19,480 nt of DNA, taken from an uncultured Prevotella sp. GTDB taxonomy: Bacteria; Bacteroidota; Bacteroidia; Bacteroidales; Bacteroidaceae. Positions 14,955 to 19,480 of this stretch are shown here, in pieces (the stretch's first letter is position 1; each line of letters opens with the position of its first letter). Both the position numbers and the translations under genes were made by a program. The notes beneath the pieces are model-generated. The model ran no database searches. It was given only the letters and a program-made list of their open reading frames with translations, and had not been told where the DNA came from. The stretch covers positions 1-19,480 of the forward strand of contig URSZ01000038.1 of the NCBI GenBank assembly GCA_900550635.1, read 5' to 3'.

Positions 14955-15830
14955 TTATCCTATGGTGTGATTTGCGAGTAATTCTTTTATAAGTTCGTTT
15001 ACGTCGTTGTCGGAGTCGGTTAACGTGCGGCTTTCTTTAGCTTTGAACACGATGTTCTGAACAGCCTTTACTTTCGTAGGAGAACCCGCAAGGCCGCATT
15101 GCTGCAAATCGCCGTCTACGTCAGCAACGGTCCATTGCGTAATATTAAGATATGGGTGTTTCTCATATTCTTCTGCATACGGAAGGTTGCCGTCGGCAGG
15201 GCGTTCTATCGGTGTCATGGCACGTTTGTACTTCATGACGAGTTTCGCGTTGCGCGGGCGGCATGGAGCAGCGTCACCATTCACTGTGAGCATTATAGGC
15301 AGCGGGGCTTTTACTTTTTCCGAACCGCCGTCGATGTGGCGCGTAACGATGATTTCATCGTTAGTGCATTCGTTTATATTGTTTACGTATGTAACTTGGT
15401 TCAAACCGAGTTTCTCTGCAACCTGCGGGCCTACCTGCGCGGTGTCGCCGTCTATGGCCTGGCGTCCGCCTATTATCAGGTCGCATTTGCCGAGCTTGCG
15501 TATAGCCATAGAAAGGGCGTAAGAAGTAGCCAGTGTGTCGGCACCGGCAAAAGCGCGGTCTGTGAGCAAAACGCCATTGTCAGCACCGCGGTAAAGCCCT
15601 TCGCGTATTATTTCTGTAGCGCGTGGAGGTCCCATGGTGATGATGGTTACCGTAGAACCAGGGTTTTTGTCTTTCAAGCGCAAGGCTTGTTCGAGCGCGT
15701 TCAGGTCTTCAGGATTGAAGATAGCCGGCAGTGCGGCGCGGTTTACGGTTCCTTCCGGAGTCATCGCGTCTTTGCCCACGTTGCGCGTGTCGGGCACTTG
15801 CTTAGCAAGCACTACTATTTTTAAACTCAT
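14955..15830 (-). CDS. etfB: Electron transfer flavoprotein, beta subunit
   Basis: A 291-residue EtfB/FixA-family subunit that forms a heterodimer with EtfA. The N-terminus MSLKIVVLAKQVPDT is typical. Residues 121-135, GGRQAIDGDTAQVGP, cover the nucleotide-binding segment. In anaerobe and bifurcating ETFs the DGDTAQVGP form binds a second FAD, whereas the mitochondrial type has a different sequence there and binds AMP. The protein is longer than the mitochondrial type (about 255). It is the first gene of the etfB-etfA-acyl-CoA dehydrogenase operon. A promoter can be drawn that overlaps the stop codon of the upstream NUDIX gene. Whether this ETF actually bifurcates electrons is not shown by sequence alone. 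Confidence 0.95.
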   Translation of the reverse strand: MSLKIVVLAKQVPDTRNVGKDAMTPEGTVNRAALPAIFNPEDLNALEQALRLKDKNPGSTVTIITMGPPRATEIIREGLYRGADNGVLLTDRAFAGADTLATSYALSMAIRKLGKCDLIIGGRQAIDGDTAQVGPQVAEKLGLNQVTYVNNINECTNDEIIVTRHIDGGSEKVKAPLPIMLTVNGDAAPCRPRNAKLVMKYKRAMTPIERPADGNLPYAEEYEKHPYLNITQWTVADVDGDLQQCGLAGSPTKVKAVQNIVFKAKESRTLTDSDNDVNELIKELLANHTIG

Positions 15831-15877
15831 AATATTATTATATAGGTTGAATTAAAGTTCGTTTCAGTTTTGGCTTG

Positions 15878-15908
15878 CAAAATTACTCATTTTGCTGAAT
15901 ACGACCAA
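15878..15908 (-). promoter_or_regulatory. Promoter of the etfBA-acyl-CoA dehydrogenase operon
   Basis: On the minus strand TAATTTTG (15878-15885) is an exact TAnnTTTG match. TTGG (15905-15908) lies 19 bp upstream as a partial -33 element. The -7 element overlaps the stop codon of the NUDIX gene (15883-15885). Predicted start is near 15871, with a 40-nt leader. The 13-mer TGAGTAATTTTGC around the -7 element is identical in the queA promoter. Confidence 0.6.
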
Positions 15909-16437
15909 TTTTTGCCTGTATTTTTTGCACAAGGCCACTGCTTTTGAGCAATTGAATGAATTCGTTTTCAAAGTTAGGCGTGAACGTTTCCGAGCCGAGC
16001 ATGCGCTCAATTTCTTGGACGTTCCAAAACTTTCCGCCTTGGGTTTCTTCGCTTGGCGTTATCAGTCCGTTATATATTGTGTAGTGAGAATATACGAGCT
16101 CGCGTTCGCGTGACGACGTGAATACGTACCGACCTAAAAACTCAGGCTTGAAGTCTGTTATCCCTAATTCTTCGCGTGTTTCCCTGCGCAATGCATGTCC
16201 GACCTCTTCGCCATAACCTATGTGCCCGCCCACTGCGGTATCCCATCGGCCGGGCTGTATGTCTTTCCACATGGGACGTTGCTGCAAGTATAATTCTCCC
16301 TTGCTGTTGAATACGTGCAGGTGAACCACGGGGTGAAGAAGCATGGAACCATTGTGGCAGTGTCCTCGCGTGGCCTGGCCTATAGTATTGCCGTTCTCGT
16401 CTACTACGGGGAAAAGTTCTTCTGCGTTGTCGTGCAT
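15883..16437 (-). CDS. NUDIX hydrolase
   Basis: A 184-residue NUDIX-fold hydrolase, which cleaves a nucleoside diphosphate linked to another group using Mg2+. The full Nudix box GX5EX7REUXEEXGU is present at residues 71-93, with Glu77, Arg85, Glu86, Glu89 and Glu90 in place. The N-terminal FPVVDENGNTIGQATRGHCH and the QQRPMWKDIQPGRWD segment resemble the isopentenyl-diphosphate isomerase-like NUDIX group, many of whose members are hydrolases of unknown substrate. The Trp/Asp-rich WDTAVGGH segment just before the box is typical. It begins 15 bp after queA and is probably co-transcribed with it. The substrate is unknown. Confidence 0.92.
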   Translation of the reverse strand: MHDNAEELFPVVDENGNTIGQATRGHCHNGSMLLHPVVHLHVFNSKGELYLQQRPMWKDIQPGRWDTAVGGHIGYGEEVGHALRRETREELGITDFKPEFLGRYVFTSSRERELVYSHYTIYNGLITPSEETQGGKFWNVQEIERMLGSETFTPNFENEFIQLLKSSGLVQKIQAKIGRIQQNE

Positions 16438-16452
16438 GCTGTGTAGGTCTTG

Positions 16453-17682
16453 TCAGGGAATAAGTAAGGAGCTGTCGCCATAGCTAAGAAAACGGAATCC
16501 GTTTCCAAGCGCATAATCGTAAACTTTACGCCAGTTGTTGCCAATGAATGCCGAAACCAGCAACAGCAATGTGCTTTTGGGCTGGTGAAAGTTAGTTATC
16601 ATTGCGTTTACGATGTGGTATTTATATCCTGGGGCAATTATTATTTGCGTGTTTGTGGTCAAAGCCCGCAGTTTGTTTTTTTTCAAATACCGCCTGATGT
16701 TGTCGAGTGATTCTATCACGCTAATGTGATTTGTGGCTTGGCGCTCGTATTCATAAGGAAACCATTGGCTCACCGCCAATTCGCTTTCTTCGGCTTCGGG
16801 GTTGCTTTCGAGCATGGCTCCTATGTAATAAAGGCTTTCCAGGGTTCTTACCGAAGTCGTGCCTACGGCTATACACCGGCCGCCGTGGGCTATGAGCTTC
16901 TCTATGCTTTCAAGGCTTACGCTTATGAATTCCTTGTGCATTTCATGTTTCCCTATAGTATCGCTCTTTACGGGTTTGAATGTCCCGGCTCCCACGTGCA
17001 GGGTTATCTCGTCGCGTTCTATGCCTTTCCTGTCTATTTCGCCAAACACTCGTTCGGTGAAATGAAGCCCGGCCGTAGGAGCGGCCACAGAGCCTTTTAT
17101 CCTTGAATAGATAGTTTGGTATGTAGTGTTGTCGCTTTCTTCGGTGTTGCGGTTCAGGTATGGCGGAATGGGAAGTTCTCCTGCTGCTTCGAGTATTTCG
17201 GCAAAGGTAATGCCGCTGCCGCTCCATTTGAATTCCACTGTGTACGACGTAGGCTCTTCGCTTTTCACTTCGGCAGACAGTGTAACGCTTTGCCCTTTTA
17301 TTGTGAGCGGGCGTTCGAGTAAGCCTTCTTTCCATTTCTTGCGGTTGCCAATAAGACACGACCACTGGCAGCTGCCTGTAGCCTGGAACATCTGTTCGTA
17401 ATCGTGCGGAAGGTGCGGTTCGAGGCAGAAAATCTCAATCAGAGCACCGCTCGTCTTATGGAAGTGCAGGCGCGCCTGTATTACTCGGGTATTATTGAAA
17501 ACCATCAGGCTTCCTTCGGGCAGGAAGTCGGCTATGTTGTAGAATTGCGTGTGGCTTACCTCACCTTTATTATATATGAGTAATTTCGAGGTGTCTCTTA
17601 CTGCAACAGGATACTTTGCTATCCGTTCGTCGGGAAGGTTGTAGTTGTAATCTTCGATTCTTATTTCTCTGGGGTCAGTCAT
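16453..17682 (-). CDS. queA: S-adenosylmethionine:tRNA ribosyltransferase-isomerase, long form
   Basis: QueA transfers and isomerises the ribosyl group of SAM onto 7-aminomethyl-7-deazaguanine in tRNA, giving epoxyqueuosine. Conserved blocks are present: FNNTRVIQARLHFH (about 64-77), GSVAAPTAGLHFT, LHVGAGTFKPV and FHQPKSTLLLLVSAF near the C-terminus. At 409 residues it is about 50 longer than E. coli QueA (356), with extra sequence after IEIFCLEP and between SVRTLES and ATNHISV. Bacteroidales often carry a second, longer QueA-like protein, and this copy looks like that type. Whether it makes queuosine or acts on a related base is open. ATG 17682 is used because it begins the family-like N-terminus and lies downstream of the promoter. 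An earlier in-frame start at 17703 overlaps the -7 element. Confidence 0.88.
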   Translation of the reverse strand: MTDPREIRIEDYNYNLPDERIAKYPVAVRDTSKLLIYNKGEVSHTQFYNIADFLPEGSLMVFNNTRVIQARLHFHKTSGALIEIFCLEPHLPHDYEQMFQATGSCQWSCLIGNRKKWKEGLLERPLTIKGQSVTLSAEVKSEEPTSYTVEFKWSGSGITFAEILEAAGELPIPPYLNRNTEESDNTTYQTIYSRIKGSVAAPTAGLHFTERVFGEIDRKGIERDEITLHVGAGTFKPVKSDTIGKHEMHKEFISVSLESIEKLIAHGGRCIAVGTTSVRTLESLYYIGAMLESNPEAEESELAVSQWFPYEYERQATNHISVIESLDNIRRYLKKNKLRALTTNTQIIIAPGYKYHIVNAMITNFHQPKSTLLLLVSAFIGNNWRKVYDYALGNGFRFLSYGDSSLLIP

Positions 17683-17700
17683 TTCCGGTAAATTTCGCCG

Positions 17701-17732
17701 CAAAATTACTCAATCCGCGTAAATGGAGCAAA
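17701..17732 (-). promoter_or_regulatory. Promoter of the queA-NUDIX operon
   Basis: On the minus strand TAATTTTG (17701-17708) and TTTG (17729-17732) are separated by 20 bp, an exact Bacteroidota-type promoter. Transcription would begin near 17694, leaving a leader of about 12 nt. It lies immediately after the GH43 stop, with no terminator between, so read-through from GH43 is also possible. Confidence 0.75.
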
Positions 17733-17738
17733 TGAGAT

Positions 17739-18776
17739 TCACCGCCAGTCTTTCTTTTTCAGGTTCAGTTGCCAACTGTCGCGGTAGTTGAGTATCAGTT
17801 CGCCGTTCTCTTCAAATTCCAGGGGCAGCAGTATTGTTTTCGATTCTGGAAGCCCGGGGTCTAACCAACGGTCTCCCACATATATGTACTCCGTCTTGTT
17901 GCCTTTGCCTATGGTTAGCACGAATGTAGGGTGCGTGTCGTATGTTATGCCGTCGCCGAAAGGTTTGAGTTCGCTCCATGGGCCGGATATTTTATCGGCT
18001 GTTGCATAACATCCCTGGTTGGGCTCCCAACCTGTGCATGCCGACGAAAGCAGGTAATATTTGCCCCGGCGTTTGAATATCACCGGTGCTTCGCGCGACT
18101 GTCCGGGAAATAGTTTTGCTTCCAGGCCGGCAATGTCGAGGTAGTCGTCGGTAAGCCGGTAAAGCATTAGGTCTTTGTTGTCGTTTGCGGCCGAGAAGAA
18201 ATACGCCGTGCCGTCATCGTCCACGTATGGGCCGCAGTCGCGCGACATGTTGCCCAGCGGGCGGAATCCTTTTACAAACTCGTAGTCGCCGTCAATCTTG
18301 TCGCATTTGAATACGGCCGCTTCGGCCGGAGCATATCCTTTGCCTTCATAGTGCAGCCAAACCACGTATTGCTTCGTTTTTTTGTTGTAAAGAATCTTCG
18401 GGCGTTCTATGAACCGCTCTCCGCTTTTGAGCTGGGGATTTGTGTTGGGAGTTATTATCTTGTGGAGGAACTTCCAGTCTTTGAGGTTGGTGGACGAATA
18501 CAGGTTTACTCCGATTTCGCCCGAACGGTCTTCGCCTACCATATACCATGTTCTTCCTTTTTTCAGGAATCCTGCTCCGTGCGCCTGCACGGTATCACCT
18601 TTGGTGTCGTACCACAGACCGCCGTTCTCTATTGTAATCCAATCTTTCTTTGGTATTCCGTTTGCGAATACGAATACTGAGCCGTTGTCGTCTACTATCA
18701 CGTTCTGCGCCGAAACCGCCATGAACGCCGGCAGCATTGCGGCGGCAGCAATTAATGATACTAAATTCTTTTTCAT
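17739..18776 (-). CDS. Secreted glycoside hydrolase family 43 enzyme, exo-beta-1,3-galactanase-like
   Basis: A 345-residue five-bladed beta-propeller glycosidase. The start at 18776 gives a Sec signal peptide, MKKNLVSLIAAAAMLPAFMA, cleaved near VSAQ (residues 21-24). The earlier in-frame ATG at 18797 would leave almost no leader. The segment GGLWYDTKGDTVQAHGAGFLK (52-72), then GEDR (81-84), ERPKILYN (124-131) and SREAPVIFKRRGKYYLL (227-243), is the pattern of the GH43 branch that includes exo-beta-1,3-galactanases acting on arabinogalactans. Glu229 in REAP is the likely general acid. The usual GH43 Asp base at the N-terminus is not seen, as in that branch. The exact substrate is inferred. There are no transporter or SusC/D neighbours. 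It is co-oriented with the sigma factor gene and precedes queA. Confidence 0.88.
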   Translation of the reverse strand: MKKNLVSLIAAAAMLPAFMAVSAQNVIVDDNGSVFVFANGIPKKDWITIENGGLWYDTKGDTVQAHGAGFLKKGRTWYMVGEDRSGEIGVNLYSSTNLKDWKFLHKIITPNTNPQLKSGERFIERPKILYNKKTKQYVVWLHYEGKGYAPAEAAVFKCDKIDGDYEFVKGFRPLGNMSRDCGPYVDDDGTAYFFSAANDNKDLMLYRLTDDYLDIAGLEAKLFPGQSREAPVIFKRRGKYYLLSSACTGWEPNQGCYATADKISGPWSELKPFGDGITYDTHPTFVLTIGKGNKTEYIYVGDRWLDPGLPESKTILLPLEFEENGELILNYRDSWQLNLKKKDWR

Positions 18777-18808
18777 CGTAATAATCGTTGCCTTCATGTT
18801 ACTTAAGG

Positions 18809-18816
18809 CAAAGGTA
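18809..18816 (-). promoter_or_regulatory. Candidate -7 element of the GH43 gene
   Basis: On the minus strand this reads TACCTTTG, an exact TAnnTTTG match. Predicted start near 18803 leaves about 26 nt to the ATG at 18776. No TTTG is present at the -33 position, which may mean that an activator is needed. Confidence 0.45.
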
Positions 18817-18901
18817 ATCTTTTTATACCTTAACGGGCAGTGCGGGGTGCTATAATATTTGCGGTGGCTGTTTTTATATTTTTTTTTCAAGGGACAAGAA
18901 A

Positions 18902-18964
18902 AAATTATGTCAGACGTATTTTGAATTATGTCAGACATATTTTAAAATATCTCAGACATATTTT
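18902..18964 (+). repeat. Three tandem 21-bp near-palindromic repeat units
   Basis: Units at 18902-18922, 18923-18943 and 18944-18964, joined without spacers. The cores are TATGTCAGACGTA, TATGTCAGACATA and TATCTCAGACATA. The middle unit is the family consensus, a 6-1-6 inverted repeat. Each ends TTTT. The array is in the same plus-strand orientation as those at 79-99 and 11979-12041. It lies about 85 bp upstream of the GH43 -7 element and about 90 bp from the sigma-factor terminator. Function unknown. Confidence 0.85.
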
Positions 18965-19055
18965 TCCCGATGTCGGGCGGCGGATTTTTGTGCTCGATTG
19001 CGGCATGGATTTTGCTGTGTTCCGGCCTTTTTGTTCACGGCCTGCAAAAACGAAA

Positions 19056-19086
19056 AAGCACCGCTTCTTTTGTTGAAACGGTGCTT
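19056..19086 (-). terminator. Terminator of the sigma factor gene
   Basis: An 8-bp stem (19056-19063 with 19079-19086) closes a 15-nt loop. Read on the minus strand it is followed by a run of T (complement of 19053-19057 and beyond). It lies about 27 bp past the sigma-factor stop. Confidence 0.75.
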
Positions 19087-19113
19087 GTGTTTTATTCGTG
19101 TGCTAACGAATAT

Positions 19114-19480
19114 TCATCCTAAGTATTTCGTAAGAATGTTTATGTTCTCGTCGTCGCGTAGCCTGCGCAATGCGCGCTCTTTGATTTGACGTACCCTTTC
19201 GCGTGTGAGGTTCAGCGAATTGGCCACCTCTTCGGCTGTCATTTCGTTGCACCCGATTCCAAACAGCATTTTCAATACTGTTTGTTCGCGTTCCGAAAGC
19301 GTTCCCAGAGCTGCGTTCAAATCGGCCGACAGCGACTCTTTCTCCATGTTGTTGTCGGTGGTGGGGGCCGATTCGTCTGTCATGATGTCGATGAGCGAAT
19401 TTGAATCGTCGTCCTGGAACGGGGCGTCTACAGAAACTTTCTTACCGTTGGTTCCCAATGCTTCCTGCACTTTAGCTTCG
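19114..19480 (-). CDS. rpoD: Sigma-70 family RNA polymerase sigma factor, C-terminal part
   Basis: The last about 121 residues of a sigma-70 factor; the frame continues off the right edge, so the N-terminal part is missing. Visible are the end of region 3 (GTNGKKVSVDAPF), an acidic linker rich in Asp/Ser (DDDSNSLIDIM), and a complete region 4. Region 4.2 has the HTH EEVANSLNLTRERVRQIKERALRRLR that reads the -33 element, and the protein ends ILTKYLG as in Bacteroidota primary sigma factors. This fits the TTTG/TAnnTTTG promoters in the window. Several positions differ from the usual Bacteroides RpoD (for example KMLFGIGCNEMTAEE), so a second, primary-like sigma factor is also possible. A terminator follows the stop. 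Confidence 0.85.
   Translation of the reverse strand, partial: EAKVQEALGTNGKKVSVDAPFQDDDSNSLIDIMTDESAPTTDNNMEKESLSADLNAALGTLSEREQTVLKMLFGIGCNEMTAEEVANSLNLTRERVRQIKERALRRLRDDENINILTKYLG

Larger units (their letters stand above)
18777..19113. other. 337-bp intergenic region with terminator, repeat array and GH43 promoter
   Basis: No gene is supported. On the minus strand it runs from the sigma-factor terminator (19056-19086) through about 80 bp without recognised features, a small inverted repeat CCCGA-TG-TCGGG (18967-18978), three 21-bp repeat units (18964 down to 18902), a T-rich stretch (about 18876-18890) and the GH43 -7 element. The layout is the same as in 11792-12192: terminator, repeat array, promoter of the next gene. 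Confidence 0.7.

Noticed and set aside
18902..18964. Tandem promoters, because each unit ends near TATTTTG
   Set aside because: TATTTTG is one base short of TAnnTTTG, and the TTTG of the preceding unit lies only 14 bp upstream rather than 19-20.

Overview
The window looks like chromosomal DNA of a Bacteroidota, most likely order Bacteroidales. The indicators are promoters of the TTTG / 19-20 bp / TAnnTTTG type, a TamL-like lipidated Omp85 protein, lipoprotein and exported glycoside hydrolases, an insertion sequence of the ISAon1 type common in this phylum, and a primary-type sigma factor ending in a Bacteroidota-like region 4. Genus cannot be decided from the sequence.

Layout, left to right. 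Positions 1-299 are mostly non-coding and hold one copy of a 21-bp repeat. A small heat-shock protein (Hsp20) is followed by a short Cys-rich membrane protein, then tRNA-Cys with a clear promoter and a 16-bp terminator hairpin. A membrane acyltransferase and a TamL-like outer-membrane assembly factor follow on the plus strand. The latter overlaps tail-to-tail with a small lipoprotein gene on the minus strand. A YycJ-type metallo-beta-lactamase-fold hydrolase comes next, immediately followed by a complete 1.42-kb insertion sequence (6140-7562) with 23-bp perfect inverted ends and two overlapping transposase frames. Beyond it is a GH78 alpha-L-rhamnosidase lipoprotein on the plus strand.

From 10328 to the right edge all genes are on the minus strand. 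In transcription order they are: the C-terminal part of a sigma-70 factor (runs off the right edge), a secreted GH43 enzyme, queA, a NUDIX hydrolase, the etfB-etfA-acyl-CoA dehydrogenase operon, and an RsmF-type rRNA methyltransferase. Most of the content is housekeeping (RNA modification, envelope assembly, flavin-based electron transfer) with two carbohydrate-active enzymes that have no SusC/SusD partners here.

The least explained signal is a family of 21-bp units, each built on a near-palindromic core TATGTCAGACATA, repeated without spacers three times at 11979-12041 and three times at 18902-18964, with one variant unit at 79-99. All lie between genes. The two arrays sit between the terminator of one gene and the promoter region of the next. 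The 21-bp period puts successive dyads on the same face of the helix, which would suit a cooperatively bound DNA-binding protein, but their role is unknown.
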